Assembly (NCBI GenBank): GCA_024690825.1
Contig: JAILOK010000056.1
Location: forward strand, 1-64,000
Reading direction: 5' to 3'
Length of the DNA: 64,000 nt
DNA from: Lachnospiraceae bacterium
GTDB lineage: Bacteria; Bacillota; Clostridia; Lachnospirales; Lachnospiraceae
The translations under genes and the position numbers were made by a program. A model generated the notes under the pieces. The model was not told the origin of the DNA. It did no database searches and saw only the letters and a list, made by a program, of their open reading frames with translations. Positions 17,035 to 25,869 of this stretch are shown piece after piece. Positions within the stretch are counted from its first letter, which is position 1, and each line of letters begins with the position of its first letter.

Positions 17035-17922
17035 ATGGAGTTTAAGGATTTTTGCGAAGAAGTAAGGGACAGGGTGCGCGATATCTGCGGTCCTGATTTT
17101 AATGTGTCGTTAAGGGATACACTGAAGAATAATTCGGTGGTGCTCAAGGGACTGGTGATAATGAGCAGGGACAGCAATGTCGCACCATCGATCTATCTGG
17201 AGGATTTTTACACGGATCACTGCGACGGAAGGGATATCGATGATATCGTAAATGATATTCTGAAGGCATATTCAAATAACAGAACCTGCGGAGATCTTGA
17301 TGTGAATCTTTTCAATAATTTTGAAAAGGTTAAGGACATGATCACCTATAAGCTGGTGAATTATGAGAGCAACCTGAAGATGCTCGCGAACCTGCCGCAC
17401 CGCAGATTTCTCGATCTTGCCGTGATCTATGTAGTGGTGCTGGGTGAAACGCCGAAGGGTCAGGCGACGGTCACCATACATACCGAGCATATGGAAAACT
17501 GGGGGACCTCTGAGGAGGAACTCTGGAAGCTTTCAAACAAGAATACGCCGAGGCTTGCAAAGCCGGAGATCATGGCGCTGTCAGATCTGATAGGCAGCAT
17601 GATGGGAGGTGAGGAAAGCGGCATGGTACCGCAGGATGCGGGGATGTATGTGCTCACCAACAGCAGCCGGATAAACGGAGCCTCCTGCATCCTTTACGAT
17701 GATGTGGTATCGGGGTTAGCGGGTGGACTGGGAAAGGATCTGTATATCATCCCGTCCTCGATACACGAGGTGATCCTCATGCCGTCCGATGCCTTTCCCG
17801 ATGTGGACAGGATGATAGATATAATAAGAGAGGTCAACAGTACGCAGGTCCGTAAAGAGGAGATCCTGTCGTACCGGCTCTACAGATACAGCCGCAGTAC
17901 GGACAGGATCTGTGTGGCCTGA
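17035..17922 (+). CDS. DUF5688-family protein, function unknown
   Basis: A 295-residue cytoplasmic protein with no membrane span. From recall it resembles the DUF5688 family that is common in Lachnospiraceae, with the typical opening FKDFCEEVRDRVRDICG, LKNNSVVLKGLVI and SNVAPSIYLEDFY. No catalytic motif is evident. The second half (about 190-290) contains a regular alpha/beta pattern with YVLTNSSRINGASCILYDD and IPSSIHEVILMP. The ATG at 17035 has GGAGG ahead of it; 24 more in-frame codons upstream have no conserved look. It stands alone between efp and the tRNA, with no neighbours that hint at its role. Confidence 0.75.
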   Translation: MEFKDFCEEVRDRVRDICGPDFNVSLRDTLKNNSVVLKGLVIMSRDSNVAPSIYLEDFYTDHCDGRDIDDIVNDILKAYSNNRTCGDLDVNLFNNFEKVKDMITYKLVNYESNLKMLANLPHRRFLDLAVIYVVVLGETPKGQATVTIHTEHMENWGTSEEELWKLSNKNTPRLAKPEIMALSDLIGSMMGGEESGMVPQDAGMYVLTNSSRINGASCILYDDVVSGLAGGLGKDLYIIPSSIHEVILMPSDAFPDVDRMIDIIREVNSTQVRKEEILSYRLYRYSRSTDRICVA

Positions 17923-17959
17923 CCCGCGAATGCCTTAGGCGGAAAAAAGAGCCCTGATA

Positions 17960-18005
17960 AGATGGGGTTTCGGGCGCTGTCATGGTGCGCCCGGATCCCC
18001 CGTCT
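17960..18005 (+). other. Two-part hairpin after the DUF5688 gene
   Basis: CGGGCGC (17971-17977) pairs with GCGCCCG (17987-17993), and an outer arm AGATGGGG (17960-17967) pairs with CCCCGTCT (17998-18005) with one G-T pair. There is no T-run. It may be a Rho-independent terminator lacking its tail or another folded RNA. Confidence 0.4.
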
Positions 18006-18034
18006 CCCTTAAAATAAGCTGAAAGGAACGAAAT

Positions 18035-18063
18035 TTGCGTTTACAGGTAAATTATGTTAATAT
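18035..18063 (+). promoter_or_regulatory. Promoter of tRNA-Arg
   Basis: TTGCGT (18035-18040), a 17-base spacer and TAATAT (18058-18063), about 70 bases before the mature tRNA. Confidence 0.6.
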
Positions 18064-18135
18064 ACCAAAGTATGGGTGTTTGTTGCTGTATGGGATCCGG
18101 CCGTGCGCCGAAATACACCGGCACATACATACCGG

Positions 18136-18209
18136 GCGTTCATAGCTCAGCTGGATAGAGCACAGGCCTCCGACGCCTGGTGTCGAGGGTTCGAATCCCT
18201 TTGAACGCA
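18136..18209 (+). tRNA. tRNA-Arg(CCG)
   Basis: A complete 74-base cloverleaf: acceptor GCGTTCA/TGAACGC with discriminator A, D-stem GCTC/GAGC, anticodon stem CAGGC/GCCTG around the loop CTCCGAC (anticodon CCG), and T-arm GAGGG-TTCGAAT-CCCTT with a terminal G-T pair. It should read CGG codons. The 3' CCA is not encoded. It is a single tRNA gene, not part of a cluster. Confidence 0.96.
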
Positions 18210-18213
18210 GAGA

Positions 18214-18324
18214 GGTGATTTTTTTCAAAAAATCACCGATCGTACTGGACCAGGCTTTGCCGAAGGCAAAGGCGTGTCCGGGCGGAGCCCGGATTTTCGA
18301 GTGATTTCCCTGATCACTCGAAAA
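18214..18324 (+). repeat. Four consecutive hairpins downstream of tRNA-Arg
   Basis: Four inverted repeats follow one another: 18214-18224/18227-18237 (11 bp, with T- and A-runs), 18255-18261/18265-18271 (7 bp), 18277-18283/18287-18293 (7 bp, GC-rich) and 18294-18305/18313-18324 (12 bp). All are perfect. None is followed by a T-run. They fill most of the gap between the tRNA and the SH3b gene and could be a folded RNA or a small repetitive element. Confidence 0.7.
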
Positions 18325-18416
18325 GTCGTATTCAGACTGAACGCTTACCGAATGCGCTCGAAAACCGAAGATTTTTAAAACTCACAAAGGAGACCGTAGT
18401 ATTACGGAGGAGTAAG

Positions 18417-19616
18417 ATGAGAAGAAGAAATTTTGACCTCAGGGATTTTATTCTGGGGCACTATCAGTATTTTATAGTAGGCATACTGTTCATAATCCTG
18501 GTCGTTGTGCTGGCTGTCTTTTCTTCAAAGCACAAGAAAGACAAGGAGGAACCTGAAGACACGGAGGCTGCCGAGACAGTGGAGGTATCGGATGACACCG
18601 TTCAGGCGGATCAGAATGCCGAGATACCTCTTACGACGGAGGGACTGCAGGTAGATGCTTATCCCGAAGTGAACAGTCTGGTAAATACTTATTTTTCGGC
18701 AATGGCATCCGGAGATGTGGCAACGCTTGAGACGATCTGCAGCATGCTTGATGATGCCGCAAAGATAAGGATTATCGAAAGAGCAAAATACACCGAAAGC
18801 TATGATGACATCAGGTGCTATACCAAGCCCGGACCGGTGGAAGGATCATATATAGTATTTGCATATTATCAGATCAAATTCCAGAATATCGACACGAAGG
18901 CGCCCGGTCTTTCATCGCTCTATGTATGTTCAAATCCTGACGGATCACTGTATGTATATAACGGGGATCTGCCGGAGAATGTTTCGACCTATATCAGGGG
19001 CGTTGCGGCGCAGGATGATGTGGTGGCGCTCTTAAACCAGGTGGATGCCGAATATAATGCGGCAGCCGAACAGGACAAGACCTTAAAGGCTTTCATGGAT
19101 GCGCTTCCCGCCAAGCTTGACGAGGCAGTCGCAGCCCAGCTTGCAAGCGGTGAGCCCATTGATACATCACAGCCCGACGCACCCACGGAGACACCGGAGG
19201 TTCTGGTCAAGACCACGGATGCGGTAAGGATCAGATCTTCGGCTGACGATTCAAGCGATTCAAATATCATCGCAAAGTCGGCTGCAGGCGATACCTTCAC
19301 AAGGATCGAGGAAGAAGGCGGCTGGAGCAAGATCAAGTACAAGGATACGACAGCCTATATCAGATCGGATTTCCTTACAACGGCTGACAATCCCGAACCG
19401 ACAGATGACGGCGGCGGTGAAGATGCCGGTCCTACGGTGACCGTGACAAAGACGGATGTCAATGTCAGGGATAAAGCCGGTACTGACGGCGCGGTTTTGG
19501 GCAAGGCTTCTTCCGGAAGCAAGTTCACGCTCAAGGGCGAGTCGGGAGAATGGTACGAGATAGATTACAACGGAAAGTCCGGATTCATCAGAAACGACAT
19601 GGCAAGCAAGAACTGA
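18417..19616 (+). CDS. Membrane-anchored protein with two SH3b domains
   Basis: A 399-residue protein. A basic N-terminus and one membrane span (about 17-37, YFIVGILFIILVVVLAVF) are followed by an acidic linker, a helical/alpha-beta domain of unknown type (about 75-245), and two bacterial SH3 domains at about 262-322 and 340-399 (VRIRSSADDSS, VNVRDKAGTDG, each ending in an FIR or YIR strand). SH3b domains commonly bind peptidoglycan or cell-wall ligands, so an extracytoplasmic wall-associated role is likely; no hydrolase domain is seen. The ribosome site is CGGAGGAG. It appears monocistronic. The exact function is unknown. Confidence 0.85.
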   Translation: MRRRNFDLRDFILGHYQYFIVGILFIILVVVLAVFSSKHKKDKEEPEDTEAAETVEVSDDTVQADQNAEIPLTTEGLQVDAYPEVNSLVNTYFSAMASGDVATLETICSMLDDAAKIRIIERAKYTESYDDIRCYTKPGPVEGSYIVFAYYQIKFQNIDTKAPGLSSLYVCSNPDGSLYVYNGDLPENVSTYIRGVAAQDDVVALLNQVDAEYNAAAEQDKTLKAFMDALPAKLDEAVAAQLASGEPIDTSQPDAPTETPEVLVKTTDAVRIRSSADDSSDSNIIAKSAAGDTFTRIEEEGGWSKIKYKDTTAYIRSDFLTTADNPEPTDDGGGEDAGPTVTVTKTDVNVRDKAGTDGAVLGKASSGSKFTLKGESGEWYEIDYNGKSGFIRNDMASKN

Positions 19617-19644
19617 TGCCGGGATGATGTAAAAAAAATATATG

Positions 19645-19673
19645 TTGATTTTAAAAAATCATAGTAGTATTAT
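19645..19673 (+). promoter_or_regulatory. Promoter of gdhA
   Basis: TTGATT (19645-19650), 17-base spacer, TATTAT (19668-19673). It lies upstream of the hairpin at 19691-19741, so that hairpin would be in the gdhA leader RNA. Confidence 0.65.
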
Positions 19674-19690
19674 CTTTGTTGACAATGGCG

Positions 19691-19741
19691 TCGGATAAAG
19701 GGGATAAAGTCCCCTTTTTACCGATGTCTTTTTTATTTTTT
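19691..19741 (+). terminator. Terminator-like hairpin in the gdhA leader (possible attenuator)
   Basis: TCGGATAAAGGGGA (19691-19704) pairs with TCCCC-TTTTTA-CCGA (19710-19724) with a small bulge, followed by a T-rich tract to 19741. It either ends the SH3b transcript or, because the only promoter found lies before it, conditionally terminates the gdhA transcript. Confidence 0.75.
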
Positions 19742-19749
19742 CATAATAA

Positions 19750-21117
<1,368 letters not shown>

Positions 21118-21161
21118 GGTTACGCCACAGTCTTTAATTATTGCATAAAAAATGTTATGAT

Positions 21162-21210
21162 GTAACTGTCTGCGGTCTTTTTTGTGAAGACCCCGGACAG
21201 TTACTTTTTT
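21162..21210 (+). terminator. Intrinsic terminator after gdhA
   Basis: GTAACTGTC (21162-21170) pairs with GACAGTTAC (21196-21204), with an inner stem GGTCTT/AAGACC (21174-21179, 21187-21192), followed by six Ts. Confidence 0.88.
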
Positions 21211-21239
21211 GTTACCGGCATGTTTGCGGGGAGGTGTTT

Positions 21240-21503
21240 ATGGCAGCTTTTGATATCTGGCTTAAGTTTTTTATCATAGATCATGATATCAGTGTCGAGG
21301 ATGTGGTCTTTGAAGGTATCGTGGACGGAAAGATGAAGCACTGCACCTACAGGGAGTTTTTCGAAGCGATCAAACCCTATCCAATGATCCAGGAAAGAGT
21401 GAGGACGGATCTTTCAGTGGCTGCGGCAACCGGCGGTTCGATCAGGGCCTCGGCAGGAAAGATATGCGAGGAAGAACTGATAAGCAAAGGACACAAGGTC
21501 TGA
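21240..21503 (+). CDS. Small protein of unknown function upstream of polA
   Basis: An 87-residue protein I do not recognise. It starts MAAFDIWLKFFIIDHDISVE and ends in a mixed charged helix (KICEEELISKGHKV); there is no signal peptide or membrane span. The ATG at 21240 has GGGGAGGTG in front, which supports real translation; the longer frame from 21141 would run through the gdhA terminator and is rejected. It sits 14 bases before polA, so it is the first gene of the polA-coaE unit. Confidence 0.65.
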   Translation: MAAFDIWLKFFIIDHDISVEDVVFEGIVDGKMKHCTYREFFEAIKPYPMIQERVRTDLSVAAATGGSIRASAGKICEEELISKGHKV

Positions 21504-21517
21504 AAGGACAGGTAAAG

Positions 21518-24034
21518 ATGAGCGGAAAGATCCTTCTGATAGACGGTCACAGCATCATGAACAGGGCATATTACGGCCTTCCTCTTCTGACAAATGCGCA
21601 CGGTGTGCACACGAATGCCATTCTCGGCTTCTTAAACATCCTGATAAGGGCGTTAGACGAAGAAAAGCCGGATTATCTAACCGTGGCGTTTGATGAGCAT
21701 GCTCCGACCTTCAGACACAAGATGTATGAGGCATACAAGGGCACGAGGCATGCCATGCCCGATGAACTGAAGGAGCAGATCCCGATAATAAAAGATCTCC
21801 TGCGTTCCATGGGGATAAAGATCGTTTCAAAGGAAGGGATCGAAGCAGATGATATCATAGGCACGATCTCAAGAAGGGCTTCGCGCGACGGCATAGATAC
21901 GGTGATTATTTCCGGTGACAGGGATCTTCTGCAGCTTGTGACGGATTCCGATGTCCGGCTGAAGCTGCCGCATACGAAAAGGGGCCAGACTGTCGTTGAG
22001 GAATTCTATGCAGCGGATGTACTTGAAAAATACAAGGTTAGTCCTGAAGGGATCATAGAACTGAAAGCTTTGATGGGGGATTCCTCCGATAATATCCCGG
22101 GAGTTCCGAAGATCGGAGAAAAGACAGCAACCGATCTCATAGTACAGTACGGTAACATAGAGAATTTAAAAGAGCATATATCCGAGATCACAAAAAAGAG
22201 CATCAGGGAATCGCTTGAACAGAATTTTGATCTGGCTGTTCTGTCAAAAGAACTTGCAACGATCGATACAAACGCAGATCTGGACTATGATATGGAAAAG
22301 GCCAGACTCTCTGATATATACACAAAGGAGGCATATGAGGCCTTTAAGGAACTCGGATTTAAGAGTCTGCTTAAATACTTTGATGCCGGCTTAAAGGAAA
22401 GGGCTTCTTCCTCGGTCATATTCACCGAGATAACGTCCGAACAGGATGCCGGAAATCTCTTCGAAAAATGGGAGAAATCAATATATGCGGGGTTTTATCT
22501 TGATGCTGAAAACCTTGCGGTATGTTTTGAAGACGGCGGTTTCGTTCTTCCGCTTTCAGGTTTTAATCCTTTCTTCATAGAGGACGGGATCAATACGGCT
22601 GTGGCGAAGAGCGGCTGCAGTTTTACCTTTGATATCAAGAAACAGCTGAAATACATAAATATCAACGAAAACAGAAGGACAAAGGATGTCAGGATCCTTG
22701 ATTATCTGTTAAATCCGTTAAACCCGGACAATTCAGAGATTACGGATGTAAGAGAAGCTGCGGAGCAGGCTCTTTTCCTCGGCAGGGAAAGGTATGACAG
22801 AGTCAGGGAAGACGGCATGGCGGATCTTTTTGAAAAGATAGAGATGCCGGTGGCTTTTGTTCTTTCCGGGATGGAAAAGGAAGGGATCAGGACTGACAGA
22901 CAGGCGCTTTCCGACCTTTCAGAAAAACTCGGGGAGCAGATAAATGAACTTTCGGGGCAGATAATCGAAGAGGCCGGCGAGGATTTCAATATAAATTCCC
23001 CCAGGCAGCTTGGAGTTATCCTTTTTGAAAAAATGGGACTGCCCGGCGGCAAAAAGACAAAGACGGGTTACTCGACCGCTGCGGATGTGCTTGAAAAGAT
23101 GGCGGCGGAACATCCTTTTGTGGGAAAGATCCTTGAGTACAGGGCTCTTTCAAAGTTAAAGAGCACATACGCGGATGCGCTTGCCGATTTCATAGATGAA
23201 ACGGGCAGGATACACACAACCTTCAACCAGACCGTGACGGCAACGGGAAGACTGTCTTCGGACAATCCGAATCTTCAGAATATCCCAGTCAGGACGGAAA
23301 GAGGCAGGGAACTTCGAAGGGTATTCATACCCAAAGACGGATATATCTTTACGGATGCGGATTATTCGCAGATCGAACTGCGTATCCTGGCTTCGCTTTC
23401 CGGGGATGAAAAACTGATTGAAGCATACAATATGGAAAGCGATATCCATGCCATAACTGCTTCACAGGTCTTTCATGTCCCGCTGTCCGAGGTCACGCCG
23501 CAGCTTCGCAGAAACGCAAAGGCTGTAAATTTCGGGATAGTATACGGTATCAGCTCCTTTGGATTGAGCCAGGGACTTTCGATTTCAAGAAAAGAGGCTG
23601 CGGAATACATAGAAAGGTATTTTGAGACCTATCCGAAGGTGAAGGCTTATCTTGACGGTCTCATTGCCTCGGCAAAGGAAAAGGGTTATGCCGAAACGCT
23701 TTTTGGCAGGAGACGCCCCGTGCCGGAGCTTAAGGAGTCCAACTTCATGAGGAGATCCTTTGGTGAAAGAGTGGCAATGAACATGCCCATCCAGGGGACT
23801 GCTGCCGATATCATGAAGATCGCCATGAGGGATACCGCGAAGGGACTTGAAGCGGCGCATTTAAAGTCCCGTCTGGTGCTTCAGGTGCATGATGAGCTTC
23901 TTGTGGAAACAGCTCCGGGTGAGGAAGAGGCCGTGCATGATATATTGAAAAAGAACATGATGGGCGCTGCGGACTTAAAGGTTCCGCTTGAGGTCGACAT
24001 CAATACCGGCAGGGATTTTTATGACGCGCACTGA
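21518..24034 (+). CDS. polA: DNA polymerase I
   Basis: A family A polymerase for repair and Okazaki fragment processing. The 838-residue protein has the N-terminal 5'-3' nuclease (KILLIDGHSIMNRAYYG, EGIEADDIIGTISR, SGDRDLLQLV, GDSSDNIPGVPKIGEKTA), a middle region, and the polymerase domain with motif A (DADYSQIELRILASLSGDE), motif B (RRNAKAVNFGIVYGISSFG) and motif C (LQVHDELLVE). In the 3'-5' exonuclease region I see no intact DxE first motif (around SIYAGFYLDAEN), so proofreading is probably lost, as in Bacillus and Thermus PolA. The start at 21518 gives the family N-terminus with AAAGGA upstream. Confidence 0.97.
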   Translation: MSGKILLIDGHSIMNRAYYGLPLLTNAHGVHTNAILGFLNILIRALDEEKPDYLTVAFDEHAPTFRHKMYEAYKGTRHAMPDELKEQIPIIKDLLRSMGIKIVSKEGIEADDIIGTISRRASRDGIDTVIISGDRDLLQLVTDSDVRLKLPHTKRGQTVVEEFYAADVLEKYKVSPEGIIELKALMGDSSDNIPGVPKIGEKTATDLIVQYGNIENLKEHISEITKKSIRESLEQNFDLAVLSKELATIDTNADLDYDMEKARLSDIYTKEAYEAFKELGFKSLLKYFDAGLKERASSSVIFTEITSEQDAGNLFEKWEKSIYAGFYLDAENLAVCFEDGGFVLPLSGFNPFFIEDGINTAVAKSGCSFTFDIKKQLKYININENRRTKDVRILDYLLNPLNPDNSEITDVREAAEQALFLGRERYDRVREDGMADLFEKIEMPVAFVLSGMEKEGIRTDRQALSDLSEKLGEQINELSGQIIEEAGEDFNINSPRQLGVILFEKMGLPGGKKTKTGYSTAADVLEKMAAEHPFVGKILEYRALSKLKSTYADALADFIDETGRIHTTFNQTVTATGRLSSDNPNLQNIPVRTERGRELRRVFIPKDGYIFTDADYSQIELRILASLSGDEKLIEAYNMESDIHAITASQVFHVPLSEVTPQLRRNAKAVNFGIVYGISSFGLSQGLSISRKEAAEYIERYFETYPKVKAYLDGLIASAKEKGYAETLFGRRRPVPELKESNFMRRSFGERVAMNMPIQGTAADIMKIAMRDTAKGLEAAHLKSRLVLQVHDELLVETAPGEEEAVHDILKKNMMGAADLKVPLEVDINTGRDFYDAH

Positions 24035-24050
24035 GGAGGATACGGACAGG

Positions 24051-24671
24051 ATGAAGGTCATCGGGATCACCGGAGGCGTCGGCGCAGGAAAGAGCATGAT
24101 CCTTTCGCTTCTTGAAAAGGAGTGTTCATGCCGGGTGCTGATCGCAGATGAAGCGGCAAAGAAACTCCAGGAACCGGGCGGGGAGTGTTATAATGAGATC
24201 GTCCGTGCCTTCGGGGAAGGCATTCTCGACGGGAAAGGACAGATCGATAAGGCTGAATTTGCACGTGTTATATTCGGAGACGAAGAAGCCAGAAGCATGG
24301 TTAATTCAATTATCCATCCGGCGGTCAACAGATATATTACGGATGTGATAAATGAAGAAAGACAGGCCCGAAGGATAGAATTTCTTTTCATTGAGGCTGC
24401 GCTTCTGATAGAATGCGGATATGACAGGATATGTGATGAACTCTGGTACATATATGCATCGGAGGAGACAAGGAGAAAAAGACTTACGGAAACCCGGGGC
24501 TACAGCAACGAAAAGGCGTCCTCGATCTTTGCCTCACAGCTTTCGGAAGACGAATTCAGAAGGAACTGTGCGGAGATCATAGAAAATGACTCGGACGAAG
24601 AAGGGGCCGCAGAGAGGATACACGATCTTATAGTCAGGAAGAGAAGGGAGTTTGGTTTTGGAGAGTGTTAA
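24051..24671 (+). CDS. coaE: Dephospho-CoA kinase
   Basis: CoaE phosphorylates dephospho-CoA at the ribose 3'-OH, the last step of CoA synthesis. The 206-residue protein has Walker A GITGGVGAGKS (5-15), the substrate Asp in LIADEAAK, and IEAALLIECGYDRICDELWY. The ATG at 24051 lies 10 bases after GAGGAGGA and gives the P-loop its usual position; in-frame starts at 23988 and 24021 lie inside or at the end of polA. The polA-coaE pairing is common in Firmicutes. Confidence 0.95.
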   Translation: MKVIGITGGVGAGKSMILSLLEKECSCRVLIADEAAKKLQEPGGECYNEIVRAFGEGILDGKGQIDKAEFARVIFGDEEARSMVNSIIHPAVNRYITDVINEERQARRIEFLFIEAALLIECGYDRICDELWYIYASEETRRKRLTETRGYSNEKASSIFASQLSEDEFRRNCAEIIENDSDEEGAAERIHDLIVRKRREFGFGEC

Positions 24672-25866
24672 ATATCTGATAATAGGAGCAGGACCTGCCG
24701 GACTCGCCTTTGCAAATATGCTTAAAGCTTCCGGAGAGGATTCTTTTCTTGTGCTTGAGAAGGAAAGCGAGGCGGGAGGATTATGCAGATCTTCGATCGT
24801 GGACGGGGCTCCGCTTGATACCGGAGGCGGCCACTTCCTTGATGTGAGGGATCCGGAGGTCGTAAACTTTGTATTTTCGTTTCTTCCTGAGGAAGAATGG
24901 GACAGATATGACAGGATATCAAGGATAGATCTCGGAAACGCGGTCATTGATTATCCCTTTGAATCAAATATCTGGCAGCTGCCCGAGGATGAGCAGGTAA
25001 AGCATCTTGTGGCGATCTCAAGGGCGGGATGCAATCTGGGAAAAGAAAAGCCGGAACTGTTTTCAAAGTGGATACCCTGGAAACTCGGCGAAAAGATAGC
25101 TTCGGATTACATGCTTCCGTACAACAGCAAGATGTGGTGCATGGATCTGGACGAAATAGGAACCTACTGGCTTGAAAAACTTCCGGATGTTTCCTTTGAG
25201 GATACGCTTTTAAGCTGCATCAGGCACAGCAGTATTTATGAAAGCCTTCCGGGGCATGCGAGTTTTTATTATCCCAAAAAGCATGGATACGGAAAAGTGT
25301 GGCTTGAAATGGCGGATGCCGTAAAGGATAATATGATATATGACACGAAGGCGTCCGAACTTGACCTTGACGGCAGGACGGTAAACGGGCACTATAAAGG
25401 TGAATATATAATAAATACGGCTCCGTGGACGGACTTTGATCATATAGACGGCGCAGGGGAAGCCTTCATGGCCGCTCTTCAAAAACTTAAATTTACATCT
25501 GTAGTAATTAAGTATTATGATGAAACTGTTGATACCGATTCGCACTGGACTTATTTTCCGGAGGAGTCAAAGGAGTATCACAGGATACTGTACCGTTCCA
25601 ATTTCTGCAGAGGTTCTAAGGGATATTGGACGGAAAGCAACGTAAAGCGCGCCGACATAAATGATGGCCGTCCGTGCTTTGTAAATGAATATGCCTATCC
25701 TGTAAATACCACGGATAAGAGACAGGCAATAGCGCTGATACTTGAAGAAGCGGAAAAGAAGAATGTTTACGGACTCGGAAGATGGGGGCAGTGGGAACAT
25801 TTTAACTCCGATGTTACGGTAAAAAAAGCAATGCAGCTTGCTTTAAGATTTGGAAAGGGTAATTGA
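24658..25866 (+). CDS. FAD-dependent amine-oxidase-like protein
   Basis: A 402-residue flavoprotein. The dinucleotide fold YLIIGAGPAGLAFANML with LEKE 24 residues later is clear, and GGLCRS plus DTGGGHFLD resemble the FAD-binding entry of the UDP-galactopyranose mutase / protoporphyrinogen-oxidase superfamily. The substrate is unknown; no haem or galactofuranose genes lie nearby to decide. The start is a TTG at 24658, chosen because GGGAG (24646-24650) is seven bases before it; TTG 24652 is too close. It overlaps coaE by 14 bases and precedes the FtsA-family gene by three bases, so all are probably one operon. Confidence 0.8.
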   Translation: MESVKYLIIGAGPAGLAFANMLKASGEDSFLVLEKESEAGGLCRSSIVDGAPLDTGGGHFLDVRDPEVVNFVFSFLPEEEWDRYDRISRIDLGNAVIDYPFESNIWQLPEDEQVKHLVAISRAGCNLGKEKPELFSKWIPWKLGEKIASDYMLPYNSKMWCMDLDEIGTYWLEKLPDVSFEDTLLSCIRHSSIYESLPGHASFYYPKKHGYGKVWLEMADAVKDNMIYDTKASELDLDGRTVNGHYKGEYIINTAPWTDFDHIDGAGEAFMAALQKLKFTSVVIKYYDETVDTDSHWTYFPEESKEYHRILYRSNFCRGSKGYWTESNVKRADINDGRPCFVNEYAYPVNTTDKRQAIALILEEAEKKNVYGLGRWGQWEHFNSDVTVKKAMQLALRFGKGN

Positions 25867-25869
25867 CAA

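Noticed and set aside
21141-21239. 33-residue N-terminal extension of the small gene before polA
   Set aside because: It reads through the gdhA terminator; a strong ribosome site precedes the internal ATG at 21240.
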